Below, piece after piece: positions 18,906-30,250 of a DNA stretch of 64,000 nucleotides (the first letter of the stretch is position 1; each line of letters opens with the position of its first letter). Where the stretch lies: assembly GCA_021648845.1 (NCBI GenBank), contig JAKJHY010000004.1, forward strand, positions 1-64,000, given 5' to 3'. The notes beneath the pieces were generated by a model. It did not search any database and was not told the DNA's origin. It saw only the letters and a list, made by a program, of their open reading frames with translations. The position numbers and the translations under genes were made by a program. The DNA is from Mycobacterium sp. MBM. Its GTDB lineage: Bacteria > Actinomycetota > Actinomycetes > Mycobacteriales > Mycobacteriaceae.

Positions 18906-19969
18906 GGCTCCTCCTGGCCGTTCGCGTCGGGGTCGATGTCCATCTCGGTGCGGAACATGAAGAAGAACACCACCCAGCCGATCGCGGAGATGAAGATCCA
19001 GCTCACCAGCCGGTAGATGAGCATGGCCGAGATGGCCGCGGCGAGCGTCATACCGCTGGACACCAGCCCGGGCACCAGCACGGCCTCCACCACAAGCAAG
19101 CCGCCGGGCATTAGCGGGATCGATCCGACGGCGCGCGCGGCGGCATAGGCCACCGTCAGCGCGGCCAGCGACGGGTGTCCGCCCGCGGCGTAGGCGGCAA
19201 ACGCCAGGCAGGCCACGTCGGCGATCCAGTTGAACAGCGACCACCCGAAGGCGTTGCCGAGCGCCCGCCGACTCAGCTGCACCGATTCCAGCTGGCGCAA
19301 CATCGCGCGCCATCTGTCCAGCCCGGTGTCGGTGGGTCTGCCGCGCAGCGAATTGAACGTCGACAGCAGTCGAACCCCGATGCCGTCGAGCTGCTGCGGG
19401 TTGGACGCCACCGACTGGGCCAGCACCAGCAGTAGGAAGAAACCGCCGAGGGTGAAGATGAGCGAGAGCGGGTTCTTGCTGGCACCCAGCAGGAATGCCC
19501 CGCCGAGGCCCAGCAGCGCCAACCCGACCGCTTGCAGCACACCGGACATCACCAGCTGCCAGGACGCCACCACCGGCGACGCACCCCATATCCGCTGCTG
19601 GCGGTAGACGAAGGTGGCCGAGAGTACCGGTCCGCCCGGCAGCGTGGTCGACAGCGCATTCCCGGCGTAGAAGGCGGCCTCGGACCGCCACTGCCGCACC
19701 GTGACGCCCGCCGATCGCAACAGGGTGCGTTGGATCTGGGCGAAGCTGTGCATCGAGGCCATCGCCGCGACGACCGCGGCCAGCACCCACCACCAGTTCG
19801 CCGAGAGCATGCTGGCCCATGCCTTGGCCAATTGGTCCCACACCAGCACCAGCTCGACGGTCAGCACCGCCGCGGCGAGCGCGATGACCGCCCACCGCAC
19901 CCACCAGTACTTGCCCCGGGGGCGCGCATCCTGTCCAGGGGCGTCGCTCCTCGGCGCGTCGTGCGACAC
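18902..19969 (-). CDS. YbhN/UPF0104-family membrane protein (flippase-like), Rv0204c-like
   Basis: This 355-aa protein has about eight membrane helices and the LPG_synthase_TM (UPF0104) pattern, including [18 protein letters not shown] and [17 protein letters not shown]. Related proteins include the membrane part of MprF flippases. Lipid translocation is therefore possible but unproven for the single-domain form. GTG 19969 is the start. The stop overlaps the M23 lipoprotein start. Position next to the AI-2E transporter and mmpL3 matches Rv0204c. Confidence 0.8.
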   Translation of the reverse strand: MSHDAPRSDAPGQDARPRGKYWWVRWAVIALAAAVLTVELVLVWDQLAKAWASMLSANWWWVLAAVVAAMASMHSFAQIQRTLLRSAGVTVRQWRSEAAFYAGNALSTTLPGGPVLSATFVYRQQRIWGASPVVASWQLVMSGVLQAVGLALLGLGGAFLLGASKNPLSLIFTLGGFFLLLVLAQSVASNPQQLDGIGVRLLSTFNSLRGRPTDTGLDRWRAMLRQLESVQLSRRALGNAFGWSLFNWIADVACLAFAAYAAGGHPSLAALTVAYAAARAVGSIPLMPGGLLVVEAVLVPGLVSSGMTLAAAISAMLIYRLVSWIFISAIGWVVFFFMFRTEMDIDPDANGQEEP

Positions 19970-20059
19970 GCGTACCAGGGTAACGGCGGGGGCCGGGGTA
20001 TCGCCCGGTTCCCGCGGCGCGCCGCCGCCGGGTCGTGCTCGGCGGCGATCACCCGGTCG

Positions 20060-20065
20060 TACGCT
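20060..20065 (+). promoter_or_regulatory. -10 element of a leaderless promoter (AI-2E transporter)
   Basis: TACGCT ends 6 nt before ATG 20072. There is no ribosome site. The same hexamer and spacing occur before lipC (54737-54742). Confidence 0.5.
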
Positions 20066-20071
20066 ACGGCG

Positions 20072-21217
20072 ATGACGATAGATCCGGTCGCCGACCAGGC
20101 GGTCAGTCCGCTGGTGCGCAAGGCCGCGGCGTGGGCGTGGCGGCTGTTGGTCCTGGGCGCGGCACTGCTGGCGGTGCTGTGGGTGGTGTCGAAGCTGATG
20201 CTCATCGTGGTACCGGTGGCGTTGGCATCGTTACTGGCCGCGATGCTGCTGCCCGCGGTGGACCTGCTGCAGCGACGCCGCGTGCCGCGCGGCTGGGCGG
20301 TGGCGGTGGTGGTGCTCGGCGCGATCGCCGTGGTGGGCGGCATCCTCAGTTTCGTGGTCAGCCAATTCATCTCGGGCGCACCGGGACTCGTCGACCAGGT
20401 GGTGCGCAGTGTGGATGGGCTGCGGACCTGGCTGGTCCAAGGCCCGGTCCACCTGAGCCGGGAGCAGATCGACCAAGCCGGTGACGCGGTGATCAAGGCC
20501 CTGCAGGAGAACCAGGCCAAGGTCACCAGCGGCGCACTGTCCACGGCCGGTACCGTCACCGAGATCGTCACCGGGGCCGTGCTGGTGCTGTTCACCCTGA
20601 TCTTCCTGCTGCACGGCGGCCGGGGCATCTTCGCCTTCGTCACGTCGATCTTCCCGGTGACGGTGCGCGAGCGGGTTCGCGACGCGGGACGCGCGGGTTT
20701 CCGCACCCTCACCGGTTATGTGCGGGCCACCTGCCTGGTCGCGCTGGTGGATGCCGTCGGAATCGGCACCGGTCTGGCCATCATGGGGGTTCCGCTGGCG
20801 CTGCCGCTGGCCTCACTGGTGTTCCTGGGCGCCTTCGTCCCACTGATCGGCGCGGTGTTCGCCGGTGGGGTCGCCGTCATCGTCGCCCTGATCGCCAAGG
20901 GCTGGGTCTACGCCCTCATCACGCTCGGACTGATCCTCGCGGTCCAACAGCTGGAATCGCATGTGCTGCAACCCCTCGTGATGGGCCGCGCGGTGGCGGT
21001 GCATCCGCTGGCGGTGGTGCTGGCGATCGCCGGCGGCGGGGTGCTCGCCGGCATCGTCGGGGCACTGCTCGCGGTGCCGGTGATGGCGGTGCTCAACAGT
21101 GCGGTCCGGGTGCTGCTGGCTCCCGATCCGGAAGCCGAGGAGCAACGGGTGGCCGCCGAACTCGCGCCCGACGGGCTTACAGCCGACCCTCCCGGCGCAA
21201 CAGATCCGCCGCGCTGA
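20072..21217 (+). CDS. AI-2E family transporter, Rv0205-like
   Basis: This is a 381-aa membrane protein of the AI-2E exporter/PerM superfamily, with about eight helices. The C-terminal signature region is visible ([17 protein letters not shown], then [28 protein letters not shown]). Members move small molecules or ions; the substrate is unknown here. The frame is open well upstream, but similarity starts at MTIDPVADQ (ATG 20072). The last 41 nt overlap the end of mmpL3 on the other strand. Confidence 0.88.
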   Translation: MTIDPVADQAVSPLVRKAAAWAWRLLVLGAALLAVLWVVSKLMLIVVPVALASLLAAMLLPAVDLLQRRRVPRGWAVAVVVLGAIAVVGGILSFVVSQFISGAPGLVDQVVRSVDGLRTWLVQGPVHLSREQIDQAGDAVIKALQENQAKVTSGALSTAGTVTEIVTGAVLVLFTLIFLLHGGRGIFAFVTSIFPVTVRERVRDAGRAGFRTLTGYVRATCLVALVDAVGIGTGLAIMGVPLALPLASLVFLGAFVPLIGAVFAGGVAVIVALIAKGWVYALITLGLILAVQQLESHVLQPLVMGRAVAVHPLAVVLAIAGGGVLAGIVGALLAVPVMAVLNSAVRVLLAPDPEAEEQRVAAELAPDGLTADPPGATDPPR

Positions 21218-24074
21218 CACCGCCACCGCCGCGGCGGGTCGGCGTGTCACCGGTATCGCGGGTGTCGATTTTCTCGGTCGACTCCGGATCCTGTTGTGCG
21301 GGAATGGCGGTCGTCGGTTCGGCGCCCGCATCGGGGATGGCGCGCGTCTGGTCGGACGACGGGCGCGGTGCCGGCGTCGCGGTGGGAATCGCGGTGGTCG
21401 GGGTACTGCCGCCCCGCAGTTCCCCCAACCACGACTCGATCTCACGGCGCTCCCGCGCGGGGGACGGGTCGACCCGCGCAGGACGTTCCGTCGGCGCGGC
21501 GTTCACTGCGTTGATCGCCGACGTCGCGGCCGAATCCGGTTGTGCGGCAAAGCGCGTCGTCGGCGGTTCGGGTGCGGGCCCCGGCGGGGCGGTGGGGATG
21601 CGGGTGGTGCCCACCGTGGACGGGCCGGGCGGCGGTCCCAACGGACGCACCGGTGGCAGCGTGCCGCGGGGGCCGGGCGGTGGCACCGCCGGATGTCCCG
21701 GATCGTGCTGTGCCGGCAGGGCTGTCGGGGCGCCCACGCCCACCAGGGCGGCCGGGTCGGCGACCTCGTCGGACTCACGGATGACGGGGCGCTTGCGTTC
21801 GTCGGGGAGTTCCACCTCCCCGAGACCGATACGCTCCTGTACCCGCTTCATCCACTTGGGTGCCCACCAGCAGTCGTCGCCCAGCAGTTTCATGACGGCC
21901 GGCACCAGGAACATCCGGATGACGGTGGCGTCGAGCAGCAGCGCGATCAGTAGTCCGAAGGCCAGGTACTTCATCACGACCAGATCCGAGAACGCGAAGG
22001 CCGCGACCACCACCGCCAGCACCAGGGCGGCGCCGGTGATGAGGCGTCCGGTGGTGGCGGTGCCGATCCGGATGGCCTCGGCGGTGGACAGCCCGCGCGC
22101 GCGGGCCTCCACCATGCGCGATACCAGGAACACCTCGTAGTCGGTGGACAGGCCCCAAATCACCGCGATGATCAGGCCGATCATCGGGGCGAGCAGCGGC
22201 TGCGGTGTGTAGTTGAACAGCTGGTCGCCATGCCCGTCCTCGACGAACATCCAGGTCAGGATGCCCATCGTGGAACCGAGCGTGAGCGCGCTCATCAGTG
22301 CGGCCTTGATCGGTAGCACCAGCGATCCGAATGCCAGGAACATCAGGATGGTGGTGGTGATGACCAGGATCAGCCCGAGCATCGGCAAATTGGCGAACAG
22401 GCTGTGGATGCTGTCCTGCGCCAGAGCGGGGGTGCCGCCGACGAGCACCTCGGTGCCGCGCGGCGGCTGGAGGTCACGCAACTCGGCCAGCTTCTTGGGT
22501 GCGGTGCTGGCGTCGACCAGTCCGTTCTGCAGCACCCGCACCGACGGGTCCTTGGTGCCGCCCTCCTGCGCTGAGCGCTCCTGCCACATCTTCGACGGGT
22601 CGTCGGTGCCGGAGAAACCCGACACCGTCTGCGCCTCGGCGCGCAGCGTCGCGACCTGCTGATCGGTCACCGGCTCACCATCGGTGGAGCGGATCACCAT
22701 GGTCAGGGGTTCGGTGCGGAACTCGGAGAACTCCCGGTCGAACTGCTCCTGCGCCATGCGCACCGGGTTGTCCGGGGGCAGGTACTTCTCGCTCAGACCG
22801 CCGAGCGCGAGCTGCCCGATCGGGATGACCAGCAGCGTCATGACGACCAAGATCGGCGCGGCGAAGGCGATCGGCCGTTTCATCACCCGGTTGACGAGCT
22901 TGCCCCAGAACCCCTTCTCGACCTCTTCGCGGGTCATGGTCTTCTGGGTTTTCTCGATGAACCAGTCGATGATCTTTCGGGAGAACGGCCAGTTCGCCAG
23001 GAACGGCACCCGCAGCAGGGTGCGCACGCCGAGCGCGTCGACGTTCGGACCCAGGATGCCCAGCACCGCGGGCAGCACGGTGATGGACAGGAATGCTGCC
23101 AGCAGCACCGAGGCGATGATGGCGTAGGTGATCGACTGCAGGAATCCGAGCGGGATGAGCAGCAGCGGTAGCGAGGAGGCCACGATGATCACCGCGGAGA
23201 ACGCGACGGTGCGGCCGGAGGTCATCACGGAGCGCCGCACAGCGGCCTCGACGTCATAGCCTTCGGCGAGTTCCTCCCGGAACCGGCTCACCATGAACAG
23301 GCCGTAGTCGATGGCGATACCGAAGCCCATCATCGTGACGACCGGTTGCGCGAAGAAATGCACCGGCATGAACTCGGCGGTCAACCGCAAGATGCCCAGC
23401 GCACCGGCGATCGTCAGACCACCGATGATGGCGGGCAGCGCCGCCGCGACGGCACCACCGAACACGAAGAACAAGACCACCGCCACCAGCGGCACGATCA
23501 CCAGTTCGGCACGTTTCTGATCGGTGCCGATGGTGCCGGTCAGCTCGCTGGCCAGCGGATTGAGGCCGGCGAGCTTGATGTCGCCGCCGTTGATCTTCTC
23601 CAGGTCGGGCTGCACGGTCTGGTAGTTCTTCAGGATCGAGTCATCGTCATCGCCCTTGAGCGGGATGCTGACGAAGGTCTGGCGCAGATCCTCGGTTTTC
23701 ATCCGGTTGACCGTGGGGTCGGTGGTGTCGGGCGCCTTCAGCCAACCGACCCAGCCGACGATCTGGTCGGGGTGCTCCTGCACCACCTGGTCCAACTCAC
23801 CGGCGACCTTCTGCTGCCAGGCGCGGTCGGTCACCAGCTTGTCGTCGGGAGGCGTCAGGATCGCGACGACGTGGCTCGTGCGGTCACGGCCGTACACCTC
23901 GTCGCCGATCAGCGATGCCTGCACCGACTCGCTGGTCACATCGTAGTAACCGCTCTGGGTGACGTGGGATCCCAAACTGGCCCCGTAAACGCCGCCACCA
24001 AGGCACAGTGCGACCATGACCCCGATCACTATGTATCGGAATTGGTACACCGTTCGACCCCACCAGGCGAACAC
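21177..24074 (-). CDS. mmpL3: Trehalose monomycolate transporter MmpL3
   Basis: This essential inner-membrane RND transporter flips trehalose monomycolate for mycolic acid outer-membrane assembly. The 965-aa product starts at GTG 24074 behind AAGGAG and begins [14 protein letters not shown] like the M. tuberculosis protein. Both Asp-Tyr proton-relay pairs are present ([18 protein letters not shown] and [19 protein letters not shown]). The long cytosolic tail (about residues 740-965) is Pro/Thr-rich with repeated TTAIP/TRAIP segments, and ends in the conserved LLRREGRL. It is the strongest single marker of a mycolate-bearing organism in the window. Confidence 0.98.
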   Translation of the reverse strand: MFAWWGRTVYQFRYIVIGVMVALCLGGGVYGASLGSHVTQSGYYDVTSESVQASLIGDEVYGRDRTSHVVAILTPPDDKLVTDRAWQQKVAGELDQVVQEHPDQIVGWVGWLKAPDTTDPTVNRMKTEDLRQTFVSIPLKGDDDDSILKNYQTVQPDLEKINGGDIKLAGLNPLASELTGTIGTDQKRAELVIVPLVAVVLFFVFGGAVAAALPAIIGGLTIAGALGILRLTAEFMPVHFFAQPVVTMMGFGIAIDYGLFMVSRFREELAEGYDVEAAVRRSVMTSGRTVAFSAVIIVASSLPLLLIPLGFLQSITYAIIASVLLAAFLSITVLPAVLGILGPNVDALGVRTLLRVPFLANWPFSRKIIDWFIEKTQKTMTREEVEKGFWGKLVNRVMKRPIAFAAPILVVMTLLVIPIGQLALGGLSEKYLPPDNPVRMAQEQFDREFSEFRTEPLTMVIRSTDGEPVTDQQVATLRAEAQTVSGFSGTDDPSKMWQERSAQEGGTKDPSVRVLQNGLVDASTAPKKLAELRDLQPPRGTEVLVGGTPALAQDSIHSLFANLPMLGLILVITTTILMFLAFGSLVLPIKAALMSALTLGSTMGILTWMFVEDGHGDQLFNYTPQPLLAPMIGLIIAVIWGLSTDYEVFLVSRMVEARARGLSTAEAIRIGTATTGRLITGAALVLAVVVAAFAFSDLVVMKYLAFGLLIALLLDATVIRMFLVPAVMKLLGDDCWWAPKWMKRVQERIGLGEVELPDERKRPVIRESDEVADPAALVGVGAPTALPAQHDPGHPAVPPPGPRGTLPPVRPLGPPPGPSTVGTTRIPTAPPGPAPEPPTTRFAAQPDSAATSAINAVNAAPTERPARVDPSPARERREIESWLGELRGGSTPTTAIPTATPAPRPSSDQTRAIPDAGAEPTTAIPAQQDPESTEKIDTRDTGDTPTRRGGGGVSAADLLRREGRL

Positions 24075-24137
24075 GTCAGCTCCTTATTTGTTCTTGTCGA
24101 TCTGAATCACTCGTCGCGCCCATGCCACTTCACCTGC

Positions 24138-24842
24138 TCAGACGCGCGAGGTCAGCAGCGCGGACAGCGGTCTGAACGGCTGCAGCCACGCACCCTGCTC
24201 GGGTAGCGAATCAAGGCCGATTCGCGGTAGCGGTTCCCGGAAGACACCAGGGATGTCCTCCAGGTCGACGAACTCCAAGCTATCCGACGCTAACGCCCAA
24301 CTGGCATGTTCGCGAAATCCGAGCACCTGCACCGGAACGCCCTCGTGGGCGATCTCTTCCAGCGGCGCGCGGAACGCCTGACCGTCCGCCGAGGCCACCA
24401 CCACACCGGCCAGCCCTTCGCTGCGGCGCAGGGCGATGTGCGCCAGCATGTCGCTGTCCACATCGCTGTCGTCGTCGATCTTGGGTTTGGCGAAGACAGC
24501 GAAGCCCACGTTACGCAACGCCTCCACCCATGGGCGGACGACATCCGCGCTACCTGGGGCGATGTTGGTGAAGACGGTTGCCTCGGGCTCAAGGTGGGTC
24601 TCCGGAGCTGTGGTCTCGGCGTCGCGCCGGCTGGACAGTTCGGCCGTCCGGTTCAACAGCCAGCGGCCCAACGCGTCGAAACGTGGCCGGTGCGCGGCGG
24701 TCGGGCGGCCACCGAGGATGGATCCCAGGCCCATGTCCAGATTGGGTGCATCCCACACCAACAGCACCCGCTGGGTGGCCGGCGCCGCGGCAACCTGAAG
24801 GTTCTCGATCTCTGGCGTTTCAGGGTCGATCTCGACACTCAT
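24138..24842 (-). CDS. NYN-domain (PIN-like) protein, Rv0207c-like
   Basis: This 234-aa protein has a NYN/LabA-like PIN fold. The acidic pattern is visible: LVWDAPNLDMGLG at 28-40, DDDSDVDSDMLAHI near 122-135 and VVASADGQAF near 150. These are the metal-binding positions of a predicted single-strand RNase. It lies between trmB (4-nt overlap) and mmpL3, as Rv0207c does. A role in tRNA or RNA processing fits its co-expression with a tRNA methyltransferase, but substrate and activity are inferred. Confidence 0.82.
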   Translation of the reverse strand: MSVEIDPETPEIENLQVAAAPATQRVLLVWDAPNLDMGLGSILGGRPTAAHRPRFDALGRWLLNRTAELSSRRDAETTAPETHLEPEATVFTNIAPGSADVVRPWVEALRNVGFAVFAKPKIDDDSDVDSDMLAHIALRRSEGLAGVVVASADGQAFRAPLEEIAHEGVPVQVLGFREHASWALASDSLEFVDLEDIPGVFREPLPRIGLDSLPEQGAWLQPFRPLSALLTSRV

Positions 24843-25621
24843 ATGCGCTCCCAGAGCAGTTCGGTCACGACCGGGCCCGCCAGAGCCTTGCGCTCGTACT
24901 TGGTTTCCGGCCTGGCCACCGAGATCGGCAGCTCGTCGCCCATGCCCACCCGGTGCAGTCGCGGCTCGGCGTCACCGACCTCGGCGATGTGCTCGGCATA
25001 GCCCATATGGTCGGTGGCCGCGTGCAGGACACCGCCGGGTGCCAGGCGGTCGGCGATCAGCGCCATCGTCGCCGGCTGCAGCAGCCGCCGCTTGTGGTGG
25101 CGGGCCTTGGGCCACGGATCCGGGAAGAAGACCCGTACCCCGGTCAGCGAGGCCGTCGGCAACGAATGTTCGAGCACATCGACGCCGTCCCCGCGGACCA
25201 GCCGGATATTGGTGATGCCCTGCCGGTCGATGGCGCTGAGCAACTGGCCCAGTCCCTTCTTGTAGACCTCCACGGCGATCACGTCGAGGTCGGGTTCCTG
25301 CAGGGCCATCGCCGCCGTCGAGGTGCCGGTACCGCAGCCGATCTCCAGGATCAGCGGGGCCCGGCGACCGAACCAGGCCGCGGGGTCCAGCACGGTCGGG
25401 CGGCCCGTGGCGTCGCGGGCCTCGGTGCCGATCCGTGGCCACATCCGCTCCCAGACCTGTTGTTGCCCGCCGGACAGGGTCGAGCGCCGCGACCGGAAGC
25501 TGGTGACACGGCGGGTGTGGTGGGTCGGGGAGACGTCCGCACCGGTTGCCGCGCTCTGTTCCGGGGCGCTCGTCTCCCCGGTCTCCTCGCGCTGGGCATA
25601 CATCGGTCCATCGTCGCTCAT
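24839..25621 (-). CDS. trmB: tRNA (guanine-N7-)-methyltransferase
   Basis: This SAM-dependent enzyme makes m7G46 in the variable loop of tRNA. The product is 260 aa from ATG 25621; the frame runs open to a TTG at 25663, but that start is less likely. The SAM-binding motif LEIGCGTGTSTAAMA, the acidic AVEVYKKG and the catalytic/tRNA-binding block VRVFFPDPWPKARHHKRRL are all present. The first 50 residues are a polar extension typical of mycobacterial TrmB. It overlaps the NYN gene by 4 nt. Confidence 0.95.
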   Translation of the reverse strand: MSDDGPMYAQREETGETSAPEQSAATGADVSPTHHTRRVTSFRSRRSTLSGGQQQVWERMWPRIGTEARDATGRPTVLDPAAWFGRRAPLILEIGCGTGTSTAAMALQEPDLDVIAVEVYKKGLGQLLSAIDRQGITNIRLVRGDGVDVLEHSLPTASLTGVRVFFPDPWPKARHHKRRLLQPATMALIADRLAPGGVLHAATDHMGYAEHIAEVGDAEPRLHRVGMGDELPISVARPETKYERKALAGPVVTELLWERI

Positions 25622-25775
25622 CCAGACAGGTGTACCCGCATCGTGGTGCAGATTGATACCCAACAGTTGTCTTTGCGCCGAGTTGGATGGAAATCACTGC
25701 TCATCGGTGCGTCGGCGCGATGTCACGATGGGATGTGGGTGGTGGTGACGGTGCAACAGATGTGAAAGGAGCGCG

Positions 25776-26714
25776 ATGTCTGTCGACGATTTCGTCTCAG
25801 ACCTGTCCGCTCATGCCGACGCCACCGGCCGGCCTGCGCTGCGCTCGATCATCGGCCGGCTTTGCCGCCCCGTCCGGTTCCGCACGACGGGCCGTCCCGG
25901 GGTGGGCCGTCGCACGCTGATGGCGGCGTTGTCCGATGCGGATCTCACCGCGGTGGACGCCCGCGCCGACGGGGACGCCGATGTGGATGTCGTGGTCATC
26001 GCGGAGGCGGCCAAACCGGAGGACCGCCAATTGGCCGCGGCGGCCCGCGCTCCGGTGGTCATCGCGCTGAACAAGACCGATCTGCTCGGTGCGGCGGCCG
26101 CCGCGCGGGTGCGGCTCATCCGGCAGCACACCGGTCTGCCGGTGTTCGGGGTGTCGGCGCTGTTCGCGACCGCTGTGCTGGATGACGGGCTGTTCGACGC
26201 CGTGCGGGCGCTGGCCACCGACCCGCCCGATCTCCGTTCCGTGGACGCGTTCTGCGCGGCTCCGCACCGGGTGGACGCCGCCACCCGGGCGCGGCTGCTC
26301 GACACCGTGGACCTGTCCGGGATCGCGGTCGCCGTCGACGCTGTCCGGGCGGGCGCAGACAGTGCCGGGGTGGCCGCGCAGCTACGCGGATCGAGCGCGG
26401 TCGACGAGGTGCGCTCCGCGGTGCTGGCGGCCGCGGCGCCGGCGCGGTACCTACGTCTGTGCGATGCGCTGACCGAACTGCGCACTCTGGCCGCCGGCAC
26501 CGCCGACCAACGCCTGGACGCCATCCTGACCGGCGACGCCGCGGCGCTGGCCGCGATGGAGACAGCGCTGGCGGTGGTGCGCGCGGACGGGCTGGCCGCC
26601 CACGCGGGCGATCCGGTGCGCTGGCGACGCTACCGCCGAGGGCCGGTCAACGCGCTGCACCGCCGCTGCGCCGCCGATATCGAGCGGGGGGCACTGCGGT
26701 TGGGGGCGCCGTGA
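25776..26714 (+). CDS. GTPase-like protein with altered P-loop, Rv0209-like
   Basis: This 312-aa soluble protein has a reduced G domain. The P-loop is GRPGVGRRT at 39-47, where the invariant Lys of GxxxxGK[ST] is Arg. The guanine-specificity motif NKTD (99-102) is intact, followed by a plausible G5 (FGVSAL). No clear switch-II DxxG is seen. The second half is helical and Ala-rich. A good ribosome site (AAAGGAG) precedes ATG 25776. Its stop overlaps the start of the next GTPase-like gene (GTGA), so the two are made together. Position matches Rv0209. Its function is unknown; a dynamin-like or regulatory nucleotide-binding role is inferred. Confidence 0.72.
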   Translation: MSVDDFVSDLSAHADATGRPALRSIIGRLCRPVRFRTTGRPGVGRRTLMAALSDADLTAVDARADGDADVDVVVIAEAAKPEDRQLAAAARAPVVIALNKTDLLGAAAAARVRLIRQHTGLPVFGVSALFATAVLDDGLFDAVRALATDPPDLRSVDAFCAAPHRVDAATRARLLDTVDLSGIAVAVDAVRAGADSAGVAAQLRGSSAVDEVRSAVLAAAAPARYLRLCDALTELRTLAAGTADQRLDAILTGDAAALAAMETALAVVRADGLAAHAGDPVRWRRYRRGPVNALHRRCAADIERGALRLGAP

Positions 26715-28156
26715 CGGCCGGTGTGCTGCGCGACGACGCCGAGGATGTCGACGCCGCGATCTGCGCGTTGGCGCCCGGGCTGACCCCGCCGCAATCGGTG
26801 CCGAGTGCGGCCGTGCTGGTGGTCGGGCCATGGCTGGCCGGCGTGTCCAGCCTGGTCGCCGCGTTGCGGCACCGCCTGCCGCAACGAGAATTCGTCGAGT
26901 TCGGGGAACTCCCACCGGATACCGTGCCGGCCGCGGTGGTGTTCGCGGTGTCCGCGGTGGCACCGCTGGTCCCCTCGGACTGCGCGGTGCTCGACGAGGC
27001 GGTGCGCCACACCGATCTGGTGATCGGCGCGCTGACCAAGATCGACGCCCACCGGAACTGGCGCGCCGTGCTGCGTAGCGATGCCGCCGCCGTCGGCGCG
27101 CATGCGCCGCGCCTGCGGGATATGCCGTGGGTGGGTGTGGCCGCCGCTGCACCCCGCGGCGGAACGGACCTCGAAGCCTTGGTCGACGTGCTGGCCACAT
27201 CGTTGTCCCAGGACACGATTCGACGCCGAAACCGGCTGCGGGCGTGGGAAACTCACCTGAGCGAACAGATCGGTGCGATATCGGCTGGCCGGGCGGACCC
27301 AGAGGCCGCGCAGTGGCACGGTCGTCGCGACGAGGTGCTGCGCGAGCTACGGCTGTCGCGTTCCGTGCGGGCGGTGACCTTGCGCAGCCGAATGCAGCAG
27401 GCCCGGGTGCAGTTGGGCTGTTTCGCGCGCAATCGCTGTGCGTCGGTGCGCACCGAGCTGTCCGAGGATGCCGCCACCTGGGGTGCGCTGCACTGGGGTG
27501 TCCGACGGCGCGCCCGGGAATTCCACCGTCATGCCGCGCATCGAGCGGCGACCGTCGTCGAGGACGTCGATGGCGAGGTCACCGAGCAGTTGCGGGATAT
27601 CGCCGCCGAACTGGGTTTCACCGCACCGGCCGCGCCATCCGCGGCCCCGGCGCCGGAGCTCGGTGCTGCGGCGCTGTCCTCCCGGCGGCTGGAGATGCAG
27701 TTGATGACGGCGTTGGGTGCGGGGTTCGGGCTGGGTGTCGCGATGGCGGCGGGTCGTTTGTTCACCGGGCTCGCACCCGGTCCGGCGGTGGCCGGTGCGA
27801 TCGCCGGTGGCCTGCTCGGGGTGCTGCTCACGGTGTGGGTGGTGGGCATTCGAGGGCTGCTGCACGACCGGGCGCAGCTGGACCGCTGGGTCGGTCGGGT
27901 CGCGGCCGTGCTGCGCGAGTCCACCGAGGCGCTGGTCGCCACCCGGGTGCTGGCGGCCGAGGTCGAGCTCACCGCGCAGGCGGCGGCCGCCGACGAGCGC
28001 GCGGCGGCGCAGGCCACCGGGCAGCTGGATGTCATCGACGCCCGGCTGCGGGAGCGCGCGGTGGCCGCCGCACACGCCCAATCCTGCGCGCAACGCCGAT
28101 TGCCCGCGCTGCATGCCGCCCTGGAGGGGGTCCGCGCCGCTTTAATAATCAGATGA
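26711..28156 (+). CDS. Dynamin-like GTPase-fold membrane protein, Rv0210-like
   Basis: This is a 481-aa product from GTG 26711. The N-terminal G domain (about 30-185) has a P-loop-like GPWLAGVSS at 39-47 with Lys replaced by Val, and an intact TKID at 109-112. A long helical region rich in Arg and Ala follows, then two closely spaced hydrophobic helices at about 330-380, and a C-terminal coiled-coil-like stretch (ALVATRVLAAEVELTAQAAA). This order (G domain, helical stalk, membrane hairpin, return helix) resembles bacterial dynamin-like proteins. With both P-loops altered, the pair may have lost nucleotide hydrolysis. It is translationally coupled to the preceding gene. Confidence 0.7.
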   Translation: MTAGVLRDDAEDVDAAICALAPGLTPPQSVPSAAVLVVGPWLAGVSSLVAALRHRLPQREFVEFGELPPDTVPAAVVFAVSAVAPLVPSDCAVLDEAVRHTDLVIGALTKIDAHRNWRAVLRSDAAAVGAHAPRLRDMPWVGVAAAAPRGGTDLEALVDVLATSLSQDTIRRRNRLRAWETHLSEQIGAISAGRADPEAAQWHGRRDEVLRELRLSRSVRAVTLRSRMQQARVQLGCFARNRCASVRTELSEDAATWGALHWGVRRRAREFHRHAAHRAATVVEDVDGEVTEQLRDIAAELGFTAPAAPSAAPAPELGAAALSSRRLEMQLMTALGAGFGLGVAMAAGRLFTGLAPGPAVAGAIAGGLLGVLLTVWVVGIRGLLHDRAQLDRWVGRVAAVLRESTEALVATRVLAAEVELTAQAAAADERAAAQATGQLDVIDARLRERAVAAAHAQSCAQRRLPALHAALEGVRAALIIR

Positions 28157-28165
28157 ATTCGGTTA

Positions 28166-28190
28166 CCGTTCAGTAGAGTTTCCTGAACGG
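28166..28190. terminator. Hairpin after the GTPase-like operon
   Basis: An 8-bp perfect stem (CCGTTCAG with CTGAACGG) and a 9-nt loop begin 9 nt after the stop at 28156. The following CTTTCTG is only weakly U-rich. It may be a terminator or part of the pckG control region, which occupies the rest of 28157-28328. Confidence 0.45.
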
Positions 28191-28328
28191 CTTTCTGAAT
28201 CGTTCCTGTGAGTGATCGGACATTGTCCCGATTCCCCAGACCAAAGTCACCCGCGTTAACCTCTAATTAGGGACGATCGTGACCAGTCGGTTATCGGCAT
28301 GTTCACGGAAACTACGCAGGAGACTTTG

Positions 28329-30158
28329 ATGACCTCAGCGACCATTCCCGGTCTGGACACCGCACCGACGACGCATCAGGGGCTGCTGTCCTGGGTTCGC
28401 GAGGTCGCGGAACTGACACAACCCGACCGTGTCGAGTGGGCCGATGGCTCTGCCGAGGAGTACGAGCGGCTCGCCGCCCAGCTGGTCGAGGCCGGTACCT
28501 TCCAGAAGCTGAACGACGAGAAACAGCCCAACTCCTACCTGGCGCTGTCGGATCCCTCCGATGTGGCGCGCGTCGAGTCCCGCACCTACATCTGCTCCGA
28601 GCGCGAGGTCGACGCCGGCCCCACCAACAACTGGATGGATCCGGCCGAGATGCGCGGCATCATGACCGAGCTGTACCGGGGCTCCATGCGCGGTCGCACC
28701 ATGTGGGTGGTGCCGTTCTGCATGGGCCCGCTCGACGCCGAGGACCCGAAGCTCGGCGTCGAGATCACCGACTCGGAGTACGTGGTCGTCTCGATGCGCA
28801 CCATGACCCGGATGGGCCAGGCCGCGCTGGACAAGATGGGCGAGGACGGCTTCTTCGTCAAGGCGCTGCATTCGCTGGGTGCCCCGCTGGAAGAAGGCCA
28901 GTCCGACGTCCCGTGGCCGTGCAACGACACCAAATACATCACCCACTTCCCGGAGACCCGCGAGATCTGGAGCTACGGATCGGGTTACGGCGGTAATGCG
29001 CTGCTCGGCAAGAAGTGTTACTCGCTGCGGATCGCCTCGGCGATGGCCCACGACGAGGGCTGGCTCGCCGAACACATGCTGATCGTCAAGCTCATCTCGC
29101 CGGAGAACAAGGCCTACTTCATCGCCGCGGCGTTCCCGTCGGCATGCGGTAAGACCAACCTCGCGATGCTGCAGCCCACCATCCCGGGCTGGCGAGCCGA
29201 GACCGTCGGCGACGATATCGCCTGGATGCGTTTCGGTAAGGACGGCCGGCTGTACGCGGTCAACCCCGAGTTCGGTTTCTTCGGTGTCGCACCCGGCACC
29301 AACTGGGACTCCAACCCCAACGCCATGAAGACGATCGCCGCCGGTAACACCGTCTTCACCAACGTCGCCAAGACCGACGACGGCGACGTCTGGTGGGAAG
29401 GCCTGGAGGGCGAGCCCGACCACCTGATCGACTGGAAGGGTCAGGACTGGGTGCTGCGCGAAACCGAAACCAAGGCCGCGCACCCGAATTCGCGTTACTG
29501 CACCCCGATCTCGCAGTGCCCCACGCTGGCGCCCGAATGGGACGATCCGCAGGGTGTGCCGATCTCGGCGATCCTGTTCGGCGGCCGGCGCAAGACGACC
29601 GTGCCGCTGATCACCGAGGCCCGCGACTGGCAGCACGGTGTGTTCATCGGCGCCACATTGGGGTCCGAGCAGACCGCCGCCGCCGAGGGCAAGGTGGGCA
29701 CCGTGCGCCGCGACCCGATGGCCATGCTGCCGTTCCTGGGCTACAACGTCGGCGACTACTTCCAGCACTGGATCAACGTCGGCAAGCAGGCCGACGAGTC
29801 CAAACTGCCGAAGGTGTTCTTCGTCAACTGGTTCCGCCGCGGCGATGACGGGCGCTTCCTGTGGCCCGGATTCGGTGAGAACAGCCGCGTGCTGAAGTGG
29901 GCCATCGAGCGCATCGAGCACAGCGCCGACGGGAAGAGTACACCGATCGGTATCGTGCCGACCGCCGCCGATCTGGACCTCTCGGGCCTGGACGTCGACC
30001 CGGCCGACGTCGACGAGGCGCTGGCCGTCAACGCCGAGGAATGGCGTGCCGAGCTCCCGCTGATCGAGGAGTGGTTCGAGTTCGTCGGCGAGAAGCTGCC
30101 GACCGGTATCAAGGACGAGTTCGACGCCCTGAAGACACGGCTGGCCGAGTCCGACTGA
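28329..30158 (+). CDS. pckG: Phosphoenolpyruvate carboxykinase (GTP)
   Basis: This gluconeogenic enzyme converts oxaloacetate and GTP to PEP, GDP and CO2; in mycobacteria it is needed for growth on fatty acids and cholesterol. The 609-aa product matches Rv0211 in length and begins [16 protein letters not shown] 28329 follows GCAGGAG; an in-frame ATG at 28299 is rejected for lack of similarity. Substrate and metal motifs are intact: [11 protein letters not shown], the kinase-1a P-loop [12 protein letters not shown] with the reactive Cys, and GDDIAWMRF. The 172-bp upstream region holds a hairpin but no operator that I recognise. Confidence 0.98.
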   Translation: MTSATIPGLDTAPTTHQGLLSWVREVAELTQPDRVEWADGSAEEYERLAAQLVEAGTFQKLNDEKQPNSYLALSDPSDVARVESRTYICSEREVDAGPTNNWMDPAEMRGIMTELYRGSMRGRTMWVVPFCMGPLDAEDPKLGVEITDSEYVVVSMRTMTRMGQAALDKMGEDGFFVKALHSLGAPLEEGQSDVPWPCNDTKYITHFPETREIWSYGSGYGGNALLGKKCYSLRIASAMAHDEGWLAEHMLIVKLISPENKAYFIAAAFPSACGKTNLAMLQPTIPGWRAETVGDDIAWMRFGKDGRLYAVNPEFGFFGVAPGTNWDSNPNAMKTIAAGNTVFTNVAKTDDGDVWWEGLEGEPDHLIDWKGQDWVLRETETKAAHPNSRYCTPISQCPTLAPEWDDPQGVPISAILFGGRRKTTVPLITEARDWQHGVFIGATLGSEQTAAAEGKVGTVRRDPMAMLPFLGYNVGDYFQHWINVGKQADESKLPKVFFVNWFRRGDDGRFLWPGFGENSRVLKWAIERIEHSADGKSTPIGIVPTAADLDLSGLDVDPADVDEALAVNAEEWRAELPLIEEWFEFVGEKLPTGIKDEFDALKTRLAESD

Positions 30159-30250
30159 CTCCGTGGGTGCGCGCCCGCGGTCGGCGCCACCATCCGAAGC
30201 TCCCGCGGCTCCGAATACCGAGTAATCGGCTGACGGGAGTCTCACACAAT

